In this document: positions 8,339 to 15,993 of the stretch, piece after piece
How the letters are laid out: every line of letters starts with the position of its first letter
Position numbering within the stretch: the first letter of the stretch is position 1
NCBI GenBank assembly: GCA_934320645.1
Contig: CAKRFP010000026.1
Location: forward strand, 1 to 35,138
Source of the DNA: an uncultured Bariatricus sp.
GTDB taxonomy: Bacteria > Bacillota > Clostridia > Lachnospirales > Lachnospiraceae
Reading direction: 5' to 3'
DNA: 35,138 nucleotides
Made by a program: the position numbers and the translations under genes
The notes under the pieces: model-generated
The model's database searches: none
Seen by the model: the letters and a program-made list of their open reading frames with translations, nothing else
What the model was told of the DNA's origin: nothing

Positions 8339-8842
8339 ATGGAAGAGAAAATTACAGTTCGGATGACAGATACATACCTGTTTGACTTTACGTTATATCA
8401 TACCTATTCGAAACTGGCAGGTTTTCTGACAAATATTCTGGGAGCAGCGATTGCTTTTATGGGAATCATCATGCTGGTTATGGGAAAGATAAAACCCGTG
8501 CAGATTATTTTTTATCTGGTAGCAGCGGTTGTGTTTATTGCGTATACACCATTGCTTCTGAAATACCGTTCTAAAAAGCAGGTAAAAGGAATTGAACGTT
8601 ACCACGTTCCGAATGAAATGACTTTCAATGATGAAGGTATCCAGGTAGAGTTTGCTGATAAAAAAGAGACTTATGAATGGGAACAGATCCAGAAGGTAGT
8701 TACAACACCAAAGACAATTGGATTTTATTATGAGACAGAAAAGGCATTGATTGTACCAAAACCGGATTTTGGGGACAAGTTTGTACCGATTTTGACATTG
8801 GCAACAAAAAAACTCGGACCGGCCAGAGTACATCTGAGATAG
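8339..8842 (+). CDS. YcxB-like membrane protein
   Basis: A 167-residue protein of unknown function with YcxB-like organisation. A short cytoplasmic N-terminus (ITVRMTDTYLFDFTLYHTYS) is followed by two closely spaced transmembrane helices (about residues 30-75) and a cytoplasmic C-terminal domain. That domain contains MTFNDEGIQVE and YEWEQIQKV, the segment shared with YcxB proteins, and a strand-rich end. A paralogue with the same plan lies at 29724. The ATG at 8339 follows AGAAAGGA by eight bases, whereas the longer reading from 8294 would run across the promoter. It lies just upstream of the DeoR regulator and probably shares its transcript. No catalytic motif is visible. Confidence 0.75.
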   Translation: MEEKITVRMTDTYLFDFTLYHTYSKLAGFLTNILGAAIAFMGIIMLVMGKIKPVQIIFYLVAAVVFIAYTPLLLKYRSKKQVKGIERYHVPNEMTFNDEGIQVEFADKKETYEWEQIQKVVTTPKTIGFYYETEKALIVPKPDFGDKFVPILTLATKKLGPARVHLR

Positions 8843-8862
8843 CCTGTTATGTGGAGGGGAAA

Positions 8863-9642
8863 ATGTTACAGGAAAGACGGAATCATATATTACAGAAAGT
8901 AACAGAAAATGGAAAAGTAAGAGTTGCGGATTTGAGCCGTGAGTTGAACTGTTCAGAAGTGACGATCCGTAATGATATCAAGAATATGGACCAGCAGGGA
9001 CTTCTGCAGCGTACACACGGGGGAGCAGTCAGTCTGGAGAATAAGGTAAAACGCAAATATGCGGCAGAAAGTATTTACCGGAATACTGAGAGAAAAAGAG
9101 AGATTGCAGCGTGTGCATATGAGTATATAGAAGACAGGGATACCATCATTATTGATGATGCATCCAGCAGCTTCTATCTGGCAATGCATATCAAAGAACA
9201 TCCGGAAAAGAGGCTTGCGGTTGTGACGAATTCGCTCCTGGTAGGAAATGAACTTGCAGCAGTGAGACATGTAGAACTGTATATGATCGGCGGTCATGTG
9301 GGCGGTCATCTGGCAGCGACGATGGGAGATGCAGCAATTGAGAATATGGAAAAATTTCATGTAGACAAAGGATTTATCGGAGTACACAGTATCAATTTTG
9401 ATGTGGGTCTGACATCCATCGCAACACCACAGATGCAGGTGAAAAGGGCGATACTCGAAGCATCCCAGCAGGTGTTTGTTCTTGCTGACAGCAGTAAATT
9501 CGGAGGTGGGTATGTGTCCGTGATCTGTCCGGTTAAGGATGTATACAAGATCATTACGGATTCGCAGATCAGCAAAGAGTATATCCGAAAAGCGGAGCAT
9601 GAACAGATTCCACTTGTGATAGCCGGAAACCGGGAGCAATAA
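8863..9642 (+). CDS. DeoR/GlpR-family transcriptional regulator
   Basis: A 259-residue sugar-phosphate-sensing repressor. Residues 1-57 hold the DeoR winged helix-turn-helix, with the family signature around VRVADLSRELNCSEVTIRND and the wing LLQRTHGGAV. Residues about 75-232 form the DeoRC effector domain, with DDASSSFYL, VVTNSLLV, IGGHV and the conserved LADSSKFG. DeoR proteins usually bind a phosphorylated sugar intermediate and control neighbouring catabolic genes. The natural target here is the pdxA2-kinase-permease operon and its ACGAAA array. The ATG at 8863 lies five bases after GGAGG; the GTG at 8851 would overlap that site. The stop is one base before the next gene, which suggests translational coupling. 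Confidence 0.88.
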   Translation: MLQERRNHILQKVTENGKVRVADLSRELNCSEVTIRNDIKNMDQQGLLQRTHGGAVSLENKVKRKYAAESIYRNTERKREIAACAYEYIEDRDTIIIDDASSSFYLAMHIKEHPEKRLAVVTNSLLVGNELAAVRHVELYMIGGHVGGHLAATMGDAAIENMEKFHVDKGFIGVHSINFDVGLTSIATPQMQVKRAILEASQQVFVLADSSKFGGGYVSVICPVKDVYKIITDSQISKEYIRKAEHEQIPLVIAGNREQ

Positions 9643-9643
9643 T

Positions 9644-11368
9644 ATGATATATGAGAGAATACAAAAGGGGCGCTTTTTAAAGCGCCCTAATCGATTTATA
9701 GCAAAAATAGAAATAAATGGAAAAGAAGAAACGGTCCATGTGAAGAACACAGGGAGGTGCGCAGAACTTCTGGTTCCGGGAGCAGAGGTGTTTGTTCAGA
9801 AGTCTGAAAGTGCAGGGCGTAAGACTGGCTGGGATCTGATCGGTGTCAGAAAGGCTGACCGGCTGATCAATATGGATTCCCAGGTGACAAACAAAGTGGT
9901 GCAGGAATGGATTGAAGCCGGGAGATGGTTCAAGGACGTGAAGATCGTCAGACCGGAAGTTACCTATAAGAATTCCAGGTTTGACCTGTATGTGGAATAT
10001 GAAGAGAAAAAAGCGTTTATAGAAGTGAAAGGGGTTACGCTGGAAGAAGAAGGCGTGGTAAAGTTTCCGGATGCACCGAGCGAGCGGGCAGTGAAGCATT
10101 TAAAAGAGCTGGAAGAAGCGGTGCAGGATGGGTACGAGGCTTATGTATTCTTTGTGGTCCAGATGAAAGGAGTACGTTATTTTACACCAAACAGACGGAC
10201 TCACAAAGAATTTGCAGATGTTCTTGCAGAAGCAGCGGAAAACGGGGTTCAGGTGATCGCAAAGGACTGTTTTGTGACGGAGGATTCCATTGCAATTGCG
10301 GACGAAGTTCCGGTAGTACTTAACAATCCACAGCTCTATGAAGCACCGGAGCTGCTTGTGGAATGGTACAGAGAGCGGAAACGGGATCTGCCATGGAGAC
10401 ATCATGTAAATGCCTATCGGGTATGGGTGTCTGAAATTATGCTGCAGCAGACGAGAGTGGAAGCAGTAAAGCCATTTTTTGAGCGTTTCATGACAGAGCT
10501 TCCAACGGTAAAAAATCTTGCTGAGGCACCGGAGGATAAGCTTTTAAAGCTCTGGGAAGGGCTTGGATATTATAACCGGGTACGCAATATGCAAAAAGCA
10601 GCGCAGAAGATCGAGGAAGAATACGCAGGAAAATTTCCGGAAAATTATGAGGAGATCAAGGCGCTTCCGGGGATTGGAAATTATACGGCAGGGGCAATTT
10701 CTTCTTTTGCCTATGGAATTCCAAAACCGGCAGTGGACGGAAATGTTCTCCGGGTGGTATCAAGATTGCTGGCGAGCGATGCGGATATTATGAAAGCGTC
10801 CGTCAGGACAAAGATAGAAAATGCGATTGAACCGGTGATCCCGGAAGATGCAGCATCGGATTTTAACCAGGGGCTGATCGAACTTGGCGCGATTGTCTGT
10901 GTGCCGAATGGGGAGGCAAAGTGTGAAATCTGTCCTCTTACGGGAATCTGTGAGGCGAAAAGGCTGGGAATCCAGAATGAATTGCCGGTGAAGAAAAAGG
11001 CAAAAGCGCGAAAGATTGAGGAGAGAACCATTTTGATTTTTAAGGATGGTGATCATGTGGCAATCCGGAAACGACCGGATAAGGGACTGCTTGCAGGTAT
11101 GTATGAGTTCCCGAATCTGGACGGAAAGCTTACGATGGACGAAGTAACCGCTTACAGCAAATCTATCGGGCTTGCACCGGTCCGTGTGAAAAAGCTGCGG
11201 AATGCGAAGCATATTTTCAGTCATATCGAATGGCATATGACTGCGTATGAGGTGATCGTGGATGAACTGGAGAAGAACTGCAAAGAAGAGATGATCTTTG
11301 CACATCCGGAAGAAATACAAAAGGAATATTCCATGCCATCGGCGTTTAGTGCATGGAAGGTGAAATAA
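9644..11368 (+). CDS. mutY: SfsA-MutY fusion: SfsA nuclease domain joined to A/G-specific adenine glycosylase
   Basis: A 574-residue two-part protein. Residues 1-225 match SfsA, a DNA-binding nuclease family with a PD-(D/E)xK core, seen here as Asp114 in SRFDLYVE and Glu127/Lys129 in FIEVKG. Residues 233-574 are a complete MutY, which removes adenine mispaired with 8-oxoguanine. Glu264 in SEIMLQQT and Asp365 in AVDGNV are catalytic and 101 residues apart, as in E. coli MutY. The helix-hairpin-helix LPGIGNYTAG is present, as is the Fe-S cluster (Cys419, 427, 430, 436, spaced C-x7-C-x2-C-x5-C, against x6 in E. coli). The C-terminal NUDIX-like domain carries the 8-oxoG-sensing FSH (525-527). One open frame covers both parts with no stop. 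The gene begins one base after the DeoR stop. Confidence 0.9.
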   Translation: MIYERIQKGRFLKRPNRFIAKIEINGKEETVHVKNTGRCAELLVPGAEVFVQKSESAGRKTGWDLIGVRKADRLINMDSQVTNKVVQEWIEAGRWFKDVKIVRPEVTYKNSRFDLYVEYEEKKAFIEVKGVTLEEEGVVKFPDAPSERAVKHLKELEEAVQDGYEAYVFFVVQMKGVRYFTPNRRTHKEFADVLAEAAENGVQVIAKDCFVTEDSIAIADEVPVVLNNPQLYEAPELLVEWYRERKRDLPWRHHVNAYRVWVSEIMLQQTRVEAVKPFFERFMTELPTVKNLAEAPEDKLLKLWEGLGYYNRVRNMQKAAQKIEEEYAGKFPENYEEIKALPGIGNYTAGAISSFAYGIPKPAVDGNVLRVVSRLLASDADIMKASVRTKIENAIEPVIPEDAASDFNQGLIELGAIVCVPNGEAKCEICPLTGICEAKRLGIQNELPVKKKAKARKIEERTILIFKDGDHVAIRKRPDKGLLAGMYEFPNLDGKLTMDEVTAYSKSIGLAPVRVKKLRNAKHIFSHIEWHMTAYEVIVDELEKNCKEEMIFAHPEEIQKEYSMPSAFSAWKVK

Positions 11369-11416
11369 AAGAAGGACATTGCTTTTCGATTTTGCGAAAT
11401 GCGATGTCCTTTCTTT
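11368..11416. terminator. terminator between the SfsA-MutY and PAP2 genes
   Basis: AAAGAAGGACAT pairs with ATGTCCTTTCTTT (one bulge) around an internal loop. Both flanks are A/T-rich in the right sense, so it may serve both convergent genes. Confidence 0.8.
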
Positions 11417-11442
11417 GGAACAAACAAAATAATTATAAGTGT

Positions 11443-12114
11443 TTAAATCACCTGACGTGCAAGTCGTGGTGACTTTGCGCCTTCCTGTGCATAAATTAGT
11501 GAGTACATGAAATATGCCATCACACATGCAGCAACTACATCCACTACGGAATGTTGCTTCAGGAACATGGTTGACAGAATGATCAGGATACTTAAAACAA
11601 GAGATTCTTTCTGGATCAGTCTGGAATGCTGAAGCTTCTCACAATGGGAAATTGCGATGTAACAACAAATAGAGTTGTATACATGAAGACTTGGAAGCAC
11701 ATTCGTAGGTGTATCCGTCTGATAGATTCGTTTAACCAGCTCGATACAGAAGTTATCACGCGTAAATACTTCCGGTCTCAGGTTCAGTCCGTTCGGAAAT
11801 ACCGTGCAGATGATCAGAAAAATGGTCATACCGCTGAACATGATCGCGGAGGCTTTGTAAAATTCTTGTTTATCATTAAAGAACAAATATCCCAGTGTGA
11901 CTGCAATATAAGCAAACCACAGCAGGTACGGAATGATGAAATATTCACAGAACGGGATGTAGTCATCGAATACCGAATGGATTACAAAATAATTGTCGGT
12001 CACATGGCGTTCCAGATAAGTAAACCATGGAAAATAAATAAAAGCATATAGTAATACCCACGCATGGCTGTATGTATGCATCAGTGTCTTTAATTTGTTT
12101 GAAATATGACTCAT
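11443..12114 (-). CDS. PAP2-family phosphatase, integral membrane
   Basis: A 223-residue membrane protein of the type 2 phosphatidic acid phosphatase superfamily, with about six helices. The later catalytic motifs are visible: LPSLHVYNS (SxH motif) and FLKQHSVVDV (the H-x3-D motif). The first KxxxxxxRP-like motif is only weakly recognisable as GLNLRPEVF. It probably dephosphorylates a lipid phosphate at the membrane. The reading frame extends up to 12195, but that ATG lies inside a clear promoter. The ATG at 12114 follows AAGGAG by about 12 bases and is preferred. The gene neighbours a glycerophosphodiesterase and a lipid kinase on the same strand but has its own promoter. Confidence 0.8.
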   Translation of the reverse strand: MSHISNKLKTLMHTYSHAWVLLYAFIYFPWFTYLERHVTDNYFVIHSVFDDYIPFCEYFIIPYLLWFAYIAVTLGYLFFNDKQEFYKASAIMFSGMTIFLIICTVFPNGLNLRPEVFTRDNFCIELVKRIYQTDTPTNVLPSLHVYNSICCYIAISHCEKLQHSRLIQKESLVLSILIILSTMFLKQHSVVDVVAACVMAYFMYSLIYAQEGAKSPRLARQVI

Positions 12115-12166
12115 GATAAAAATCAGCTCCTTCGGGTGAAGATGTTTCTTCCTTGTTACTAGAGGT

Positions 12167-12195
12167 AGTATAACATTAAAAATTTTTCTCGACAA
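12167..12195 (-). promoter_or_regulatory. promoter of the PAP2 gene
   Basis: On the minus strand: TTGTCG (12190-12195), 17 bases, TATACT (12167-12172). Confidence 0.6.
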
Positions 12196-12231
12196 CAGAC
12201 TTCATAAAACATTCATATTTTTTTCTATTCT

Positions 12232-13053
12232 CTATTTTACGGAGAAACCTTCAAAGATATACATATCATATTTATTCCGTGCAGTTTTATAAGCTTTTTG
12301 ATTGCGGAGTGTCCAGACTGCCATCGGAATACGGTACAGATAGCGGTTCAGCCAGACGGAAGGATTGCCGGTATCTGCAAGTTTATAAGAAATAAAGTCC
12401 GGACGACAGATCAGGTTGGTCAGCAGGAACTGTACACAAAAGCGCGCCAGAAAAGGATTTTCCGGATTCGTGCGAGTCAGGGCAGAAGAAAGCTGTCCAC
12501 GAAGAACCTGCGGCGCATGCTTGTGAAACCATCGGATTCCAAGGGAGTTGAAAGACTGGACCATATAAGGTCCTTTATAATCCTTTAAAATATCCCATGC
12601 GGCAGGACAGAGCTTCATATTGCTGTCCGGAAGCTTCAGTTCAATCAGAAGAGGAACCCGACCATTGACATAGCGAAGGACATCTGAAAAAAGTGGCATA
12701 TGCTCCGAAGTTCCGGAAAGATGCAGGTGCTGTAGCACATCAAACGTGGAATCCTCAACTGTCCCTTCGGCATTGCAGATCCGCTTTAAAGACTCATCAT
12801 GGAATACGACTACTTTTCCATCTCGGGTGAGATGGATATCAAGTTCAATGGCAAGATTTTGTTTTACAGCCTCACGAAATGCCGGCATAGAATTCTCGGG
12901 AATCAGCCGGGAAGAATCATGTAGTCCGCGATGGGCATAATCCCGCTTGAGATAAGGGTGGATTTTGCTTCGGCGGGAAGTATTCGGCATGATCATATAT
13001 AAATATAAGAAAAAACATACAACAACAGTTAAAAGAATCCAAAACAACAGCAT
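12232..13053 (-). CDS. glycerophosphodiester phosphodiesterase family protein
   Basis: A 273-residue GDPD-family enzyme, anchored by an N-terminal transmembrane helix (residues 1-22) with the catalytic domain beyond it. The family hydrolyses glycerophosphodiesters to glycerol 3-phosphate and an alcohol. The hallmark residues are present: YAHRGLHD (about 39-46), PENSMPAF, and the metal and acid-base motif ELDIHLTRDGKVVVFHD. ELKLPD further on supplies another conserved acidic site. The RBS GAAGGGGA lies seven bases before the ATG. The gene begins 17 bases after the lipid kinase stop and is probably cotranscribed with it. Confidence 0.87.
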   Translation of the reverse strand: MLLFWILLTVVVCFFLYLYMIMPNTSRRSKIHPYLKRDYAHRGLHDSSRLIPENSMPAFREAVKQNLAIELDIHLTRDGKVVVFHDESLKRICNAEGTVEDSTFDVLQHLHLSGTSEHMPLFSDVLRYVNGRVPLLIELKLPDSNMKLCPAAWDILKDYKGPYMVQSFNSLGIRWFHKHAPQVLRGQLSSALTRTNPENPFLARFCVQFLLTNLICRPDFISYKLADTGNPSVWLNRYLYRIPMAVWTLRNQKAYKTARNKYDMYIFEGFSVK

Positions 13054-13070
13054 AGAAAAGTCCCCTTCTT

Positions 13071-13985
13071 TTATGTAATAATTTTCAGTGCCTCAGGCTC
13101 GAGAGAGAACGAAACATCCTTCTGGAGATAAATCGGTTCTCCGTCAGAATGTACAGGAAGTGCTACTTTTGAGTGTACTTCTGCTTTTTTACAGCGGAAG
13201 ATATGTACGCCTGGAAGTCGGGTATGCTTTCCGGAAAACACAGTCGGCAGAATTGCCAGAGCAATAATTTTGGGAACATCTGCAATCACAATAAAGTCCA
13301 GCAGATCATCATCCGGTTTGGCATCCGGGCAGAATTTGCATCCACCACCTTCATAAGGAAGATTAAATGCAGAAGCAAAGAAAACCCGTTTAAAATGAAG
13401 ACTTTTGGTATCGTCCAGAAGGATTTCCATCTCATCTGGCTGACAGCGGCGCAGACGGTAGAGTGAGCAGGCTGCGTAGGCAAGTTTGCCTAGACCGAGC
13501 CGGTTAAAAATGACTTTAACCTTGGAAATACAAAGCTGATGGCAGATTGCTGCATCGTATCCGATTCCGGAACTGACGGCAAAACGGTGAACCTTATCAT
13601 GATAGTGCAATATACCAAGATTGATCTTGCGCGTCTGTTCAGAATGAAGTACCAGATCCAGAGCTTTCATGGTATCGGATGGAAGGGCAAGTCCCCTGCC
13701 AAAATCATTGCCAGAGCCGATCGGAATGTAACCGAGGGTAACCTGGCTTAAATTCTGCAAACCACAGATTACTTCATCCACACTTCCATCACCACCAAGT
13801 ACAACGATCGTAACCGGATCCCCGGAGGCGGTAAGCTCGGCGGCAATCTCCGTTGCGTGATGCCGGTGATGTGTAAAATGGATCTGGTAATCTATATGTT
13901 CTGCTATCAGCTTTAATTTAATCTTTTCCCATAGTGCAAGTCCCTGCCCCGAGCGGGCGTTAGGATTGGCTATAAAATGATACAT
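13071..13985 (-). CDS. diacylglycerol kinase-family lipid kinase (DagK/YegS-like)
   Basis: A 304-residue cytosolic or membrane-peripheral lipid kinase. The N-terminal nucleotide-binding domain has NPNARSGQG (residues 8-16), the diagnostic VVLGGDGSVDEV near 61-72 and PIGSGNDFGRG near 92-102. The C-terminal beta-rich domain has FNLPYEGGGCKFCPDA and the terminal HSDGEPI segment. The family phosphorylates diacylglycerol or related lipids to phosphatidate. With the adjoining glycerophosphodiesterase and PAP2 phosphatase it makes a small phosphatidate/diacylglycerol cluster. The ATG is preceded by AAGGGATG. The lipid substrate is inferred from family only. Confidence 0.87.
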   Translation of the reverse strand: MYHFIANPNARSGQGLALWEKIKLKLIAEHIDYQIHFTHHRHHATEIAAELTASGDPVTIVVLGGDGSVDEVICGLQNLSQVTLGYIPIGSGNDFGRGLALPSDTMKALDLVLHSEQTRKINLGILHYHDKVHRFAVSSGIGYDAAICHQLCISKVKVIFNRLGLGKLAYAACSLYRLRRCQPDEMEILLDDTKSLHFKRVFFASAFNLPYEGGGCKFCPDAKPDDDLLDFIVIADVPKIIALAILPTVFSGKHTRLPGVHIFRCKKAEVHSKVALPVHSDGEPIYLQKDVSFSLEPEALKIIT

Positions 13986-14019
13986 AAAGTCATCCCTTCA
14001 CTTTTGTAAATTTAGTTTC

Positions 14020-14051
14020 ATTCTAGCATCGGAATGAGAGGATATTGTCAA
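14020..14051 (-). promoter_or_regulatory. weak candidate promoter of the lipid kinase operon
   Basis: On the minus strand there is a perfect TTGACA (14046-14051) and an extended TGC-TAGAAT (TAGAAT at 14020-14025). The 20-base spacing is longer than normal. Confidence 0.35.
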
Positions 14052-14077
14052 AAAAACAATAAAAATGCAAAAATTTA

Positions 14078-14106
14078 TTGAGGCAGAGTGTTAAAAGTGC
14101 TATTCT
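14078..14106 (+). promoter_or_regulatory. candidate promoter of the lrgAB-kinase operon
   Basis: TTGAGG (14078-14083), 17 bases, TATTCT (14101-14106), about 45 bases before the GTG start. Confidence 0.5.
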
Positions 14107-14152
14107 GGTACATGTGTTAAAAAATGAACATAAAATGAATGGAGGTAATGCT

Positions 14153-14512
14153 GTGAAATTTATAAGACAATTTTTGATTATCATATTGATTTCTTTTGCA
14201 GGAGAGCTTTTGCATGCAATCCTTCCACTACCGGTTCCTGCAAGTATTTATGGCTTGCTGATCTTACTGGCAGGTTTGCAGACAAAAGTAATTCCTTTGA
14301 AAGCAGTTGATGAAGCCGGTGGATTTCTGATTGAAATTATGCCGATGCTTTTTATCCCTGCAGGAGTAGGTCTGATGGTATCATGGGGAGACTTAAAACC
14401 GGTTCTTGTTCCGATCATCGTTACGATTGTAGTGACAACAGTGCTGGTTATGGGCGTGAGTGGAAGAACCGCTCAGTTTGTACTGAAGAAAGAGGAGAAA
14501 AAGGATGAGTAA
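14153..14512 (+). CDS. lrgA: LrgA/CidA-family membrane protein
   Basis: A 119-residue small membrane protein with four predicted helices, of the CidA/LrgA family. These were first described as holin/antiholin-like proteins and are now also linked to pyruvate or other small-acid transport together with LrgB. The family motif LPLPVPASIYGLLILL is seen near residues 23-38. The start is a GTG at 14153, seven bases after GGAGG. The longer frame beginning at 14078 is rejected because its first codons overlap the promoter. The C-terminus is basic/acidic (KKEEKKDE). The stop overlaps the start of the LrgB gene. Confidence 0.85.
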   Translation: MKFIRQFLIIILISFAGELLHAILPLPVPASIYGLLILLAGLQTKVIPLKAVDEAGGFLIEIMPMLFIPAGVGLMVSWGDLKPVLVPIIVTIVVTTVLVMGVSGRTAQFVLKKEEKKDE

Positions 14513-15197
14513 TATGCTGCATGGATCGACCTTTTTTTGTATGGCGATCAGTCTTTTTGGATATGAGGCAGGAATTTTTCTGCGTAAAAAGTTAAAAATT
14601 GGTATCTTCAATCCACTTCTTGTTTCGATTGTTTTTGTAATTATCGTACTAAAAGTGACTGGAATTGATTATGATACTTATGATAAGGGAGCGAATGTAC
14701 TGAGCTACCTTCTGACACCGTCTACAGTCTGTCTTGCAATTCCGCTTTATCAGCAGATGAATCTTCTTAAGAAGAATCTGAAAGCGATCATTGCAGGAAT
14801 TACAACAGGTGTATTTGCCAGCCTTGCCGGTGTGTGGGTATTTTCTATGTTGTTCCACCTGAAGAAGCAGTTCTATGTAACGCTTCTTCCAAAATCAATT
14901 ACCACAGCGATCGGTATGGGAATCTCGGAAGAGCTTGGTGGAATTGTGACGATTACAGTTGCTGCGATCGTAATTACCGGGATTATTGGAAATATGTTTG
15001 CAGAGGGAATCTGTAAGCTCTGCAAAATTGAACATCCGATTGCAAAAGGACTGGCAATCGGAACAGCTTCCCATGCTATGGGAACGGCAAAGGCAATGGA
15101 GATTGGAGAGATTGAAGGAGCAATGAGCAGTCTTTCTATTGCAGTGGCCGGATTGATGACGGTTGTAGGTGCATCGATTTTCTATCACCTGTATTAG
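14505..15197 (+). CDS. lrgB: LrgB-family membrane protein
   Basis: A 230-residue integral membrane partner of the LrgA-like protein, with about seven helices and normal family length. The conserved features KSITTAIGMGISEELGG and IGTASHAMGTAKAMEIGE are present, as expected for LrgB/YohK proteins. The ATG overlaps the preceding gene by eight bases and follows AGGAG by seven, so the two are translationally coupled. They likely form one membrane complex, either exporting or importing a small organic acid or modulating murein hydrolase activity. The choice between these roles cannot be made here. Confidence 0.88.
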   Translation: MSNMLHGSTFFCMAISLFGYEAGIFLRKKLKIGIFNPLLVSIVFVIIVLKVTGIDYDTYDKGANVLSYLLTPSTVCLAIPLYQQMNLLKKNLKAIIAGITTGVFASLAGVWVFSMLFHLKKQFYVTLLPKSITTAIGMGISEELGGIVTITVAAIVITGIIGNMFAEGICKLCKIEHPIAKGLAIGTASHAMGTAKAMEIGEIEGAMSSLSIAVAGLMTVVGASIFYHLY

Positions 15198-15214
15198 AGA
15201 GGAGTGTGCAGAAT

Positions 15215-15808
15215 ATGGAGAAAACAATTATCTGTATCGGACGGGAATATGGAAGCGGCGGACATGAAATCGGTGAATTGCTGGCAAAGCGTACCGGTTA
15301 TGCGTTTTACGATAAAGAGAAGCTGTTTGAAATTGCAAAGGTGCGCGGATATGAGAACGAAATGCAGGAGTATCTGGATGAACAGCCGGTGGACAGCCTT
15401 CTTTATTCAATCGCAATGAATTTTGCAGAACCGAAGAAGACACCATATCCATTTAAGCTGATTGAAGAGCTTGTGGAAGAAGGACCATGTATTATTATGG
15501 GAAGGTGCGCAGGTTATCTGATGAGAAACCGAGAAGAAGCTTTTAGTGTATTTGTCCATGCAGATATGGAAACACGAATTGAACGCGTGAAAGAGCGTGA
15601 TCATATTACAAGCAGAATGAAAGCGAAACGTAAGATCCAGGATGTGGATGAGAAAAGAAGCGCTTTTCGTAAGGATTATACCGGACAGGAATGGGGAATG
15701 TCGAAGAATTATGATCTTTCGGTCAGCACTACAGAGTTGTCCTATGATCAGGCGGCAGATCTGATTCTGTATTATAAGAAGATGACAGAAGAATCTGACA
15801 GAGCTTAG
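15215..15808 (+). CDS. cytidylate kinase-like P-loop protein
   Basis: A 197-residue protein of the cytidylate-kinase-like family. The Walker-A region is in IGREYGSGGHEIG (residues 6-18), a variant of GxxGxGK in which the usual Lys is replaced. YDKEKLFEIA follows, with GRCAGYLMR and the lid-like RIERVKERD. These proteins are distinct from the housekeeping Cmk and their substrate is usually unknown. The start is the ATG at 15215, ten bases after AGAGAGGAG. The GTG at 15206 would sit only one base from it. It is the third gene of the lrgAB operon, an association that may mean a shared response but does not define the reaction. Confidence 0.75.
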   Translation: MEKTIICIGREYGSGGHEIGELLAKRTGYAFYDKEKLFEIAKVRGYENEMQEYLDEQPVDSLLYSIAMNFAEPKKTPYPFKLIEELVEEGPCIIMGRCAGYLMRNREEAFSVFVHADMETRIERVKERDHITSRMKAKRKIQDVDEKRSAFRKDYTGQEWGMSKNYDLSVSTTELSYDQAADLILYYKKMTEESDRA

Positions 15809-15845
15809 AGGGGATAAAAAGAATATACTATTTTGTTGAATTCAA

Positions 15846-15880
15846 AAATGGGAAATGACATGGCAGGTCATTTCCCATTT
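15846..15880. terminator. terminator between the kinase and hydrogenase genes
   Basis: AAATGGGAAATGAC (15846-15859) and GTCATTTCCCATTT (15867-15880) form a perfect 14-bp stem. On the minus strand it is followed by TTTTTG, so it best terminates the hydrogenase operon. In the plus direction the T-tract is poor. Confidence 0.75.
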
Positions 15881-15891
15881 CTGGATTTTAG

Positions 15892-15949
15892 AGATATAGA
15901 AGGGCTCAATTTCTATATCTAAGTTTATAGAATACTCGGTTTCTATAAA
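15892..15949. repeat. two tandem inverted repeats sharing a TATAGAA/TTCTATA core
   Basis: AGATATAGAA (15892-15901) with TTCTATATCT (15911-15920), then TTTATAGAA (15924-15932) with TTCTATAAA (15941-15949). Both are perfect stems with loops of 8-9 bases, lying between the convergent kinase and hydrogenase genes. They could be RNA hairpins in the 3' untranslated region of the hydrogenase mRNA or protein-binding sites. Confidence 0.6.
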
Positions 15950-15993
15950 TTATTTATATATTCGTTACAATCTTTTAGAGGGCAAAATTTGAT

